Part shown: positions 45,589 through 58,826 of the stretch, piece after piece
Layout: each line of letters starts with the position of its first letter
Position numbering within the stretch: the first letter of the stretch is position 1
NCBI GenBank assembly: GCA_032622095.1
Contig: CP136061.1
Coordinates: 16,864,440 to 16,928,439, forward strand
DNA: 64,000 bases
Reading direction: 5' to 3'
From: Siphonodentalium dalli
Lineage: Eukaryota; Mollusca; Scaphopoda; Gadilida; Siphonodentaliidae
Translations under genes and position numbers: made by a program
The notes under the pieces: model-generated
Seen by the model: the letters and a program-made list of their open reading frames with translations, nothing else
Databases searched by the model: none
Told to the model about the DNA's origin: nothing

Positions 45589-47335
45589 ATGATTGTCCTA
45601 CATTATATGAACCCCAATCTGATGTTAGTACTCGACAGCTATCACAAATCCTTGGTCAGCAGCATTTGATATTGCTTGCGCCTTCAACATGGCTCTGATC
45701 ATCGGTGAATCTGCAATAGATTAAGGCAATATATACCCGACGATTATCTCCGGCGATAGAGCTTGTTTGTGGTTCTGGCTCATCATTTTATTGTGGCAAT
45801 TATGACAGTCATCAAACATAGCACTCGGCTACACCTTGTTGCCATGGGTGGGTCTTTTATGGGTAGTAATATATATATATAATCAGTGCTACGAGCGGGA
45901 TGTCTATACTTTCTGCAAACGGGTAATTCTATGCCTTGCATGCTCTGGTCAATCACAGTGCTGTCCGATGGATGTACCGCTATCAATGCGAGAGGATGGT
46001 AGCAAATGTTTTGTCTAGCTTGGTACATATAACTCACGGAGGGTGATAACTATTTTAGACACAAGAGTCCTCATACTTACGCTATCATATTGGACGCTAT
46101 GCGTATATATTATATGTTGTCTGTCCATTGCACGATTTCATTGGCGATACCACCAGCCACTAAGTCTTTGCAACACATTATTTGAATTCGTCGTATTATT
46201 AGCGCATGTATACGACATTTTTATGGAAAGCGACAACAGTTGATATGTCATAGGACAGCCGACAAGACTTCGCTATCAAAATGCGAAGTGGGTTTTGATA
46301 TCAATCGGGAAGGTGTCAACTTACCCCCACCGTTGCTAGAATTCATATCGTGTAAATCAACAGAATTTCATATTTTATCTCTTTGGTCAGAAATATCGCC
46401 AACATCGTATTGAAATCCACTGTCACGATATGAGGTTGGTAATTTATTTTCAGTTTCAGGATCGGCTGTTCAAGAATTTCATCATATAATCTATGTAGTC
46501 CATGCACGTTACTCCAACAGCATGCAAACCACTTATAGCACCCACAATTCTCACCAGAACCACACTTCTCCGCGGAGACATTATAGGGCTACAACCGTCA
46601 TTCAACTGTTTGGGTAGATCAGCAAATAAAGACAGGACGTCCGAAATCTGGGTGTCTGGGTTCAGGACGTCAGCGATCTGGATGTCAGGATGTCACTGGG
46701 TGTCTGTGTTCAGAACGTCAGCGATCAGGGTGTCAGCGATCTGGGTGTCTGTGTTCAGGACGTCAGCGATCTGGGTGTCAGGGTGTCAGCGATCTGAATG
46801 TCTGGGTTCAGGACGTCAGCGACCTGGGTTTCTGGGTTCTGTTTTCTACATCACATTTCTCACCACAGTACATGCAGACAATCAGTTGTGAAATTAAAAG
46901 TTCCCAACATACCTTCGCGAACGTAAGATTTGTTCAATGTGTTTTGTATATGCCATTTCCATATACTTTGCTCGCCGTTATTACACCTTTGGCGTGTGTC
47001 AAAAGGAATTCTGTCATATCTGGGCGGGTATTCACCAACTGAGTTTATATATAGTCCAGGTAGATTTCACAGGGCGATGACCAACGTGAAGATGTATGTG
47101 GTCATCGATGCATGGGAAGACATCGCCGCAGCATATAATTATTCAATCAAGAGATTTGATCGCGCCCATAGATTGACCAGTGAAGGTTAGATGGACACGT
47201 TGGATTTTTCAGCAATGAAAAATCGAAGCAACGCTACCCATGTACCGGTAAATGAACGCCTAAATTGGTCTTGAACTAATAAATTTAATAGTAGTTGCCA
47301 GATCAAGTATTGGGTGATGTGACTGACGTAACCGT
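45589..47335. other. No supported gene; GGACGTCAGCGATCTGG minisatellite at 46640-46830
   Basis: A ~38-bp degenerate unit (GTGTCTGGGTTCAGGACGTC, AGCGATCTGGGTGTC) is repeated about five times at 46640-46830. The plus-strand frame across it is a by-product. Nothing else was recognised. Confidence 0.5.
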
Positions 47336-47573
47336 TAGGCCAAAAAAAATTACCTGTGTTTAGGGTTTCCCTTCTTACCCTAGAAAGTGGTGCCTATCCA
47401 AAACTTTCATTGGACTGCAGACACAGATTATTTTTTTTCTCAGTGGGAAGGGTATCAAAATGTATCTTACCCATTTTCAAACCCATCCTATAAAAAAGAA
47501 ATTACCTACCTACCTACCCTAATTATTTTGGACCATGTAACCCTAAACACAGGTATTATTTTTTTTGGCCTTA
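47336..47573. mobile_element. MITE with TAGGCCAAAAAAAATTACCT ends
   Basis: Inverted ends of about 31 bp include CCTGTGTTTAGGGTT on both sides, next to TA. The 238-bp element has ACCTACCTACCTACCCT inside. It is similar in its end motif to 5808-6173. Confidence 0.65.
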
Positions 47574-50460
<2,887 letters not shown>

Positions 50461-50534
50461 TAATAACACCATCGATACATGTCAAACACATACTTATGGT
50501 CGATGTGAATAGAAAGACCGTATTCAACAAAATG

Positions 50535-50905
50535 AGGGCACCCACCCCCACCCCCCTGGAATACGGAATACCACTTAACACAGAGGGTGGAATACGGAAT
50601 ACCAGTTAACAGCCATATGGAATTTTGCGGATAAAGTTTCTATTGCCGTACGAACGCCGGTCATCACACAGTGTCCACGTCTAAAATGACGATGATCGAC
50701 GATCTGTATGTCAAACCGTGAATTTATTTTGACAAAAATTGCATTTATATTATTATTATGATCATTTTTTGAAAGGTGTCGAAGGTCGGCGTACGAATAC
50801 CGGTATTTTTGGAATACCGTATACCTCCTAACAGAGGGGCCGAAATACAGCGTACCTCATAACAGGGCATGGAATACGGCGTACGAAAGGGGGGGGTGGG
50901 GGCCT
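50535..50905. mobile_element. hAT-like MITE, copy 2
   Basis: It starts AGGGCACCCACCCCC and ends GGGGGGTGGGGGCCT. The flanks are ACAAAATG and CCAAAATA, six of eight bases alike, consistent with a mutated 8-bp duplication. The interior (GGAATACGGAATACC words, a CATCGTCATTTTAGAC-like region, CGGCGTACG) matches 4852-5275, with about 50 bp missing. Confidence 0.7.
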
Positions 50906-51237
50906 CCAAAATAGCAGCTATGTGTACATATATCAGGAAGAACATTTTCATTGTGAAATATGGTGAAATATTTGTCGAAAATATCGGTGTCTCAGAGACA
51001 TAAGATGCAACTGTACAAACACGAGATGATTTTTCCGAAATAAGGATAAAACAATATAATATACCTAGCTAGTAGCTACACATTTCACACACATATGATC
51101 GATGCCATTAGGAAGAGAACGATACATTTCTGTAACAAACTGTTTGATTTTTGAAATCTCGGATAAGAATGCTTTTGTAAATTCACAAACTGATTCTACA
51201 AAATATGGATAAAACGATATAAAACAGTGATTTTATT

Positions 51238-51600
51238 AAAGAGGTCTATCTCTTTGTTACAATGTAAACATGTGTTATATAGTTAGCGGGGTATAAAGAT
51301 GGTCTATCTCTTTGTTACAATGTAAACATGTGTTATATAGTTACCTGGGTATAAAGACGGTCTATCTCTTTGTTACAATGTAAACATGTGTTATATAGTT
51401 ACCGGGGTATAAAGATGGTCTATCTCTTTGTAAACATGTGTTATATAGTTACCGGGGTATAAAGATGGTCTATCTCTTTGTAAACATGTGTTATATACCG
51501 GTAGTTACCGGGGTATAAAGATGGTCTATCTCTTTGTAAACATGTGTTATATAGTTACCGGGGTATAAAGATGGTCTATCTCTTTATAAACATGTGTTCT
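51238..51600. repeat. ~48-60 bp minisatellite, seven copies
   Basis: GGTCTATCTCTTTG, then an optional TTACAATG, then TAAACATGTGTTATATAGTT and ACCGGGGTATAAAGAT are repeated. The first three units are long (about 60 bp), and later units lack one TTACAATG, showing two unit lengths in one array. Confidence 0.85.
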
Positions 51601-51768
51601 ATAGTTATTAATATTAACTTTTTTGATATTATTGTGAGGAACAGTGTTCTTCAAGAAGCAAAATCTTGTTTTTGTGTACCATGGGTCCAATAATTGCTTA
51701 TTTTGGCCATTTTTGCATAAAATTTTCATTTTTATTGCATAGAATCAAGTAGATCATGCCATGAATCT

Positions 51769-52263
51769 CTACTCTGGCTAACGCCCGTGGAGATCATATT
51801 TCTCCAGTACAAAACCTGCCAGGGAACTTTTTTTAATTTTGACAGGGAACCTTATAAAGTCGATAAAATAACTCAGGGAAAATATTTCTTAGTTATTATC
51901 TGTTCCTTAATATTTCTTAGTTATTATCTGTTCCTTAATAATGTTCTTCACTGTAGGTGAAATTTCCAACTCAAAATTGCATGTTTTCTATGACTTTTGT
52001 GAGCCTATATCGCAATAAACATTGAATTAATTACCCATGAAAAATTCCATAATTGTGAGGGACGCAAAAAAAAATCGCTCAGTCACTTAAATCGTGAAAT
52101 TTTGAGTTGGAACCTTCACACACAGTGAAGTACATTATTAAGGAACAGATCATAACTAAGAAATATATTCCGTGTTATTTTTTTCGACCGTCAGAACTTC
52201 AAAAAGTTCCAAGGTTTTGTACTGATGGAATATGATCTCTACGTGCGTATAGCTAAGAGTACA
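51769..52263. mobile_element. Long inverted-repeat element, ~200-bp arms
   Basis: Left GAGATCATATTTCTCCAGTA, CAAAACCT, GTTCCTTAATAATGTTCTTC and TTCCAACTCAAAATT are mirrored in the right half up to 52263. The centre is about 51980-52050. A 30-bp direct duplication (TATTTCTTAGTTATTATCTG) lies in the left arm only. The structure is a fold-back element without coding content. Confidence 0.6.
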
Positions 52264-52554
52264 TGTATAAGAGCAATCGCCACCCCATGACAATTATGTA
52301 ACAAAAACGTAAAGCCCAATATAAACTCAACACAGACATGTACAAATTGTGTATGTCTTGTGACACCCCCGCCCCCCTTATTCCTGCATCAATCACCATA
52401 CACACATATCACTGAAATTTTCAGTTAACCCATAAAAGGCTGAAATAACAAAGCAGGACGCGCGCAAGTTTCATGATACAGAAAAGAATATATACAACTG
52501 CGGTGTAATAAAACAGATAAAACGGCACCTATATAACACTTGTAAAGTAGAGAT

Positions 52555-52690
52555 TGTAATGACAGAACTTTTTTTGTAACGCACAGCACGTGCACATAGT
52601 CGCAGAAAAACGCGGTCATCAATATTAGAGACCATTACAGAACGCTATTGAGCGAGATACATTATGTAAAGGTATCCGAATAAAGTACAT
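52555..52690. repeat. Dispersed repeat shared with 39495-39650
   Basis: CAGAACTTTTTTTGTAAC, AGAAAAACGCGGTCATCAAT and GACCATTACAGAACGCTAT match the other copy in the same orientation. Confidence 0.6.
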
Positions 52691-52983
52691 TGTTCCCAAT
52701 TGGTTTCATATGTGGGACAAAGTTCAAAACCAGATGGTACTTGGTATTTGGTTTTGATCAAACTGGGGTTTTAATGCAACCGTTCAAGCACTGGAATCAT
52801 GTGATTGAGTGTTATGTAACAACAATTCATTTAATAATATTTTATTATTATTATCAATGCACATTTTTCATCAATGGACGAATAATTGCCACGATCTTAC
52901 ATGTTACAAACAAAGGCTTGCAAACGAATGGTCCCCCTACATGTATGTTGAGTTAGAAATGTTGCGTTTTCTAACGCAATTCT

Positions 52984-53393
52984 TCACTTTTTTTCCTTCA
53001 GTGTGTAAGGTCCTCCTTTGTTCGCCTTTCTAACCGCAGCAGACAGCAGACTAATCTTCATATTCGGAGTTAGCAAACGAAATGGCTCGCTGTTCAATTT
53101 GATGTACCTGCGTTCGATCGAGCTAATGGCCGCGCGAAGTAGTTGTTGGTCATTCATGTTTTCTGCGAGGGACAATACTTGGTATGCGAATCTTTCTGAC
53201 TCAGGCTCGAGAGCTATACGCGTTTCCGCAGAGCCACCCACTGTATAGTTAAATAAAATCCCACCACAGCTGTAAAAAACCTCATCGTTCAGCCCAGTTG
53301 TTACCAATTTAAGCAGGCATTTACGTGAAAGGTCCTTCAACTCATCTAACTGGTATTCATCCGACAGCTCAAACACGCCAATCGCATCGTCAC
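52984..53393 (-). CDS. BTB-BACK-like protein gene B, exon 2 (3' coding exon)
   Basis: The acceptor ACTTTTGCAG at 53394 is followed by two bases completing the split Arg codon, then DDAIGVFELSDEYQLDELKD, the last BTB helices, and RYIKLNSEPFRLLTPNMKIS in a BACK-like region. It stops at 52984 after KGGPYTLKEKK. It is clearly homologous to exon 2 of gene A over its length. With exon 1 (57300-56901) it makes 269 residues, across a ~3.5-kb intron. A TTTATT (AATAAA on the minus strand) at 52841-52846 is a candidate poly(A) signal about 140 nt downstream. No frame breaks were seen, so the gene looks intact. Confidence 0.85.
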
Positions 53394-53600
53394 CTGCAAA
53401 AGTATTTAAAATCGTGATTTTACACATTGTAAACCAAAGAATGAATCATTTAAAATCGTGATTTTACACATTGTATACCAAAGAATGAAATCATTTAAAA
53501 TCGTGATTTACACATTGTATACCAAAGAATGTATAATTTAAAATCGTGATTTACACATTGTAAACCAAAGAATGAATCATTTAAAATCGCGCGTTTACAC
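53394..53600. repeat. ~43-bp tandem repeat at the gene B acceptor
   Basis: About five units of AAAATCGTGATTTACACATT + GTATACCAAAGAATG follow the exon 2 acceptor on its intron side. The first unit contains the sequence just upstream of the acceptor, so intron-end sequence was amplified. The acceptor itself was not duplicated. Confidence 0.8.
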
Positions 53601-55014
53601 ATGATTACCATCTCAACTTTCATTAAGGTGTATCCATAGTTTCAGATCAATTGTACGAACAAGAAGTGATACCAGCTAATAACACGCACTGTGTAAATAA
53701 AATGCAAGTACATTATAATACATGTAATACAAGGGAAAGAGGGCATGAATATTAGTCTTATGTATAGATTAAAGTATGATATGTTCTCTATTGGAGCAGT
53801 TCAGAAATGATTTAAGTCTACATTGGTCCTATTTGTCTATTATTTTCAATGGAAAGGGAATAACTCTATATCTTAGTTTGAATTGTGTCGCATTATGTGA
53901 GCGAGAAAGTGGGGGGGGGGGGGGGGGGGGGTGATTCTATGATTTCAGCTATTTTCAATTACTCTATGTGTACCTTCTGAGACACAGACGTTCCAAATGG
54001 TGATGAAATATAGTATTTTTATCATATTTTATGTCATAGATTGTTATTAAAACCGTATCTCAAGGCACTATAAAAATAATCGGTGACTCGAAAATTAAAT
54101 TGACCTTTAAGTCCAAAATGGAAACAACTCTGCAAGGTCGACTCCAATCAATCTCATATTGCGGGTACATAGGCTCCCATGTTGGTTAATGTATTGTACA
54201 TGTATGTAATGGTAATACAGCAGGATTTACCAGAGTATAACGTAAGTGGGGTACACCATGCCTTTACTTGGAATTTACAGGGTATCTCATTTTTTTTTTG
54301 GACTTTACGTGGCATTTACTAGAGTATACCATTGTCTACCTGACTTTACCATATTTTACCTGAGTATAGCCATGTAACACCAGAGCAATTTTACACGGAC
54401 ATGAGCGATAACTCTATTTCACAATAACACAGTTCTCAGCTGAGGTGTTTTCTCTTTTGTGACAATAAAATCATATTTTGTTCGTCAATCAGTGAAAATA
54501 ATCGTACTCGGCGTCATGCTCAAAGGTTATAAGAATGGGACAAGAATATTCTTATAAATAAGTGGGCTAAATCCAAAAGAGTTTAACATCTTATACAATC
54601 GCATGTGTGATTCATATAGCCTCCAATATGTTACCTCAAATGTTAAAGCTTCTGAAAGCGTACATGGTAAATTACCGTGGTATAATTACTCTGGTAGAAT
54701 TATTCTAGTAGAACCACCACATACATACTTACATTCCGGTAAAATACCTTGGTGAAATACATGGGTGCAATGGGAAATTTTTACCAAAGTAAATACATGA
54801 GTGATTCTACATGTGTGCGTGTAATGTGGTGACCATTCACTAGATGAATTTTACCGGAGTAAAATGATCTGTTCCAATCACACTGGTAAAATAGCCGGGT
54901 GTTTTCATCATGGTTTACCATAGTGTTTTTATAAAGGTGGTGGACTTTCCTTATATATGGAACTGAACTGATGCGTAGCCACGCGCATATATTGTCGACA
55001 GCAGCGGGTTAAAC
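53601..55014. other. Intron of gene B; no gene, poly-G run and TTTACC words
   Basis: A G-run of about 20 lies at 53911-53930. At 54210-54380 and 54650-54920 many short words such as TTTACCAGAGTATA and GGTAAAATACC recur in loose inverted form. No protein or RNA gene was recognised. Confidence 0.45.
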
Positions 55015-55720
55015 ATTGTGTGCATTTATATACGCAAGCTCCGTTCTGGCTAAACCATTTCCACGTGACACGTCTGTTACCCACATCGCGAGCTCGTTCA
55101 GCGTATTACATTTCCACGTGGCACGTCTGTTAAAATTACCCACATTGCGAGCTCCGTTATGCCTAAACCATTTCCGTGTGACACATTTGTTACCCACATT
55201 GCGAGCTCCATTCTGCCAAAACCATTTCCATGTCCGAAAAAGTGGGTCGAATCCCAGTTTTCGCTCTGCTCGGTCGGGAAAATGTCGAAAACTGTTACAT
55301 ATTAAAAAATGGCCACCTGGGCCGAACTTTTTGGGCGGAAAAGTTTTTGGGTCGAGTCCCAAAAAGTGGGTCAAATAGAAATTCCCGCTCTGCTCTGTCA
55401 GGAAAATTTGCGGAAATGTGGCAAATGACCATGGCAACGTCTTAAGTAGAGCGAGACAAAATTTCCTGTAAAAAAAAATTTTGGAAAAAAGTTCAAAAAT
55501 GCACGAAATTAGGCAAAGTCCGAAAATGAACGGAAATTGGCCGAAACAAGTGCGGGGTCATAAATGGCCACCTCGGCCAAAACTTTTAGGCCGAAAAAAA
55601 TTTGGGTCGAGTCCGAAAAAGTGGGTCCAATCCCAGTTTTCGCTCTGCTCGGTCGGGAAAAATTTCGGAAAATGTGGCAAACTGTCACATATTAAAAAAT
55701 TACCCACATTGTGAGCGCTG
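55015..55720. repeat. Two interleaved short repeats in the gene B intron
   Basis: A ~57-bp unit (CCACATTGCGAGCTCCGTTC, CTAAACCATTTCC, TGACAC) is repeated four times in 55020-55240. A second unit (GTCCGAAAAAGTGGGTC, CCCAGTTTTCGCTCTGCTCG, GTCGGGAAAA, TGGCCACCTGGGCCGAACTT) is repeated about three times to 55720. The frames at 55009-55445 on both strands follow from these repeats. Confidence 0.65.
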
Positions 55721-56900
55721 TGTGAACAACCTATGCCACAGCAAGCCTACTTAATTCTATAGATAACCTACTCATGCAGAAATGTTTCTCGTAGCTTAAT
55801 GCCTATTCGTTTATAAGAGATGACCCTTTGCATTACGGTAAAAACACACTATAACCACATGCGTGTGATACAGTTTCAGTCAACTATTGCACTAAATTAC
55901 TTTATTGAAGTTCAACGAAGAATTATTTGGAGACAAGGGTGTTAATGGACAATATTAGATCGATGGGGGTTAAATCGATGGGGCATATCTGAGTGATTGG
56001 CGATGTAGTTCACGCGTTGATTGATATTGATTCGATTCAGCACAAGTTTCTCGATTGTTCTAAAGTGTGCTTGAACGCAAACAAGATTTTAGCGCTCATT
56101 CTACGTTCAGCTTCTAATGTGCACGGTTGGCCCACCCACCCACCAAATTTAGTAACGTAGATAATTATTATCATCAATACATATGAGAATATAGACCGCA
56201 AAGGTTCGTTTCATTGTATGATACATGTTTATAGTATGACAGGTCTTTTGTGATTATTTAATGATACCAATATATATGATGTGCACAGTTTATGTGAAGC
56301 AAATCGTTAACCCGACTTTCTAGATTAAAACTTCGTTTATATAATTCGTAGTTGTTATTCTATAAATCATTTATGTTTGATCGAGTGAAACGAGTTAAAA
56401 CATAATATAACGTATACCCGAACCACGTATACGTGTGATATAGAATTGATCCACTGCAAAATCACGGTATATAATTATATTCACTGCCTTAATCTCTACA
56501 TCATAGCGCATTTTCACATCAATTTATGCACAAACCAGATATGTTTGTGGGTTGTTATTTTGTTTTGTAATACATGTACTGTATTTACTGTAATGTCCCC
56601 ATTTACGTTCTTTCTCTTAATTATATATCTTGCTTATTCACTTTATTTTTTCCATTTACTTTCTTTCTCTTAATTTATATATTGCTTATTCTATATACAT
56701 ACTGTAATATGTGCAGGCGTGCATGAAACGAACCATGTAAATATAAATCTGTACATTGGCCAATAAAACATCATTTGGATGGAATTTAGTATCGGTTTCT
56801 TCATTGGCAACACCGTTTCTACTACATTATGATAAATATATATATATTTTAAATAAATAATAGACTAACACAATCATGCATAGCAATCTAGCGAACTTAC
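55721..56900. other. Intron of gene B, AT-rich, no recognised feature
   Basis: No element ends, RNA gene or domain were recognised on either strand. Confidence 0.4.
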
Positions 56901-57300
56901 GTGTAAGACTGTCGATATCATCCCGCCGGATGGACTGATGAATGAAATCTAACATTATTTTAATTGTATCATATTTCTTTCCTGGCAGATCAATCTCATC
57001 TTTCTGCATCTCGATGAAGTCACCATCAAACATTTTCAGGAACACAGCTGACGCACATGCCAGGATGGCTCTGCTTGTATGCACACGTTTGTCCTCTACT
57101 CGGAGAGACACATCACAGAATGTTTTAGAGATGAGCCAGATGTCTTCGATTGTCTGTTTGTCATCGCATTCATCGTCGTTTGTCTGTTTGTCATCGCATT
57201 CATCGTCATCTCGTTCAGTCCCAGACATCGAGTCACCTTCTGTATCGAGTTTGATTTTCTTTTGTGGAACACTTTCTTCCTCTCCGTTACGATCGGCCAT
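56901..57300 (-). CDS. BTB-BACK-like protein gene B, exon 1 (5' coding exon)
   Basis: The ATG at 57300 directly follows a TTTTCCTGCAG acceptor, so an untranslated exon precedes it and the longer frame upstream is not coding. It encodes MADRNGEEES, PQKKIKL (possible nuclear localisation signal), an acidic tract with a tandem 10-residue DDECDDKQTN-type duplication (about residues 32-50), and the BTB core from residue 61: TFCDVSLRVEDKRVHTSRAI, FLKMFDGDFIE and MLDFIHQSIRRDDIDSLT. It ends ACAC|GTAAGT at 56901 (phase 1), the same site as in gene A. The BTB core is strongly conserved with gene A, while the N-terminal tract differs, suggesting constraint on the fold. Confidence 0.85.
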
Positions 57301-57379
57301 CTGCAGGAAAAGTAAATCAAAGCATAATAGAGAAGTGTAAATGACGCATAGTACAGGAGGGGGGGGGGGGGGGGGGGTC

Positions 57380-57772
57380 GGCACGTATGGCATTTTTTCC
57401 CTTTCGATCATTGTTTGTACCCACCCACCCCCACCGCCAAATTGTTTTCCGTTTTCGGCAGTTTTTTCCGACCATTTTTTGACACCCACCCCCCTTTTAA
57501 CACTAAAACAGAGATTTGCGGGGGGGGAAATTCACTGTAAACAGCTGTATAAGAATTTATGTGCATACTATTTATCATGGATGTTAACATGGACATGTAA
57601 ATAGGAATGAGTCATTTTGAGGTCATTCGGCCAAAAAAACATGGCTGCCAGCGGCCATCTTGGATTTCAAAATTTGCAACAAAATACAAACACGATAACT
57701 GTGTTTTTTAGTTGCGGAAAAAATTGCTTGTTGGTGGCGTTGACCACCCACCCACCCCGGCATACGTATGGC
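57380..57772. mobile_element. GGCACGTATG element, reverse-orientation copy
   Basis: Inverted ends are GGCACGTATGGCA and the complement of CCATACGTATGCC. A G-run lies just outside (57359-57377). The interior is the reverse of 43013-43468 (GACATGTAAATAGGAATGAG, TGGATTTCAAAATTTG). It lies 80 nt upstream of gene B exon 1, probably in the 5' intron or promoter. Confidence 0.65.
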
Positions 57773-57889
57773 TGAATTGGTCATTGTCGCATGAACCATG
57801 GCATCGTGCAAAAAGACACACGTGATCTCTCAAACATGCAAACAATCGTTCGTCTGTGACAGTCAAACTCAACGCAGAAGGAATAACCA

Positions 57890-58003
57890 TTTAAATTCCG
57901 TTCGTCTGTGACAGTCAAACTCAACGCAGAAGGAATAACCATTTAAATTCCGTTCGTCTGTGACAGTCAAACTCAACGCAGAAGGAATAACCATTTAAAT
58001 TCC
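57890..58003. repeat. ~53-bp minisatellite, three copies
   Basis: TTCGTCTGTGACAGTCAAAC + TCAACGCAGAAGGAATAACC + ATTTAAATTCCG is repeated; the first unit begins at about 57848. Confidence 0.8.
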
Positions 58004-58330
58004 GCTGAAATTTCGTTCTAAAATCACAAACAAATAATCATTGTAATAATCTGCGACTAATTTAAAATAGATCTTTTTTATGATACTTTGATATGCTGTG
58101 TGAGTCAGTGTGACATTTTCTAACTGTTTTCAGGTTCACATATAGTTAGATTAAATTAAATTTTAATTGGAAATACCCATGATCAGTGTGTTGGTGGACT
58201 GCTTGGTGAACTTTCAGCACCATAAATCTATAAAATGGCTTTGTTGATGTCAAATGATCCAATATTCCCAAGTGGTCAATACATGTCAGATTGTGACCAA
58301 CAAAACTTGAAAATATAAGGGTAACATTAT

Positions 58331-58481
58331 ACAGTTGTCGCCCGCTGTCGAGGGAGACATTGAGATTTGTCACCCGCTCGAGAACGGAATGTCTCCCGAG
58401 GAGCGCAGCTCCGAGGGAGACATTCCGTTCTCGAGCGGGTGACAAATCTCAATGACTCCCGAGAAAAAGGGCAACAACTGT
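58331..58481. mobile_element. 151-bp near-perfect palindrome, ACAGTTGTCGCCC ends
   Basis: The arms share ACAGTTGT(C/T)GCCC, GTCACCCGCTCGAGAACG and GGAATGTCTCCC, and meet at GAGCGCAGCTC. The sequence TTGTCGCCCGGCAC and TGTCTCCCGGCTCAGCGGGC at 61453-61517 is related. Overlapping frames on both strands (MSPARERNVS on each) exist only because of the palindrome. Confidence 0.7.
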
Positions 58482-58826
58482 TTTGTTATCCGATTATACC
58501 ACAGTACAAAATCCTTGCCATCCAAACGCACGATGTTGCACTGAGTCACGAGTGCTTTCTTTCCCGATTATGTATATTTTCAGTAACTATATACTTATCG
58601 TCCTATAGGATTTCTGTTCCATAAACGACATTCAAGCCGTTAAGCGTTTGATAATCAGCGTTTATTTACGATCATTTTGGTGGTTAAATCGTCAATATCG
58701 GTCCATGCAATGTAAACCAATAAGCCATATAGGTATGATATCGCCTTCTGCAATGTGGCATATTCAATGTCGTCTTGTGTGCAGAATTTACCCGCGATGT
58801 TCATTTCATAACGGTCTTCCCCGAAC

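Noticed and set aside
55009-55445. Overlapping frames of 142 and 120 codons
   Set aside because: They cross two short tandem repeats within the gene B intron, on both strands, with no domain.
57301-57489. Longer N-terminus for gene B starting at 57489
   Set aside because: It runs through poly-G/poly-Pro sequence of a transposable element and a clear TTTTCCTGCAG acceptor directly before the ATG at 57300.
58146-58624. Frames with near-identical MSPARERNVS starts on opposite strands
   Set aside because: They are produced by the 151-bp palindrome and are not homologous genes.
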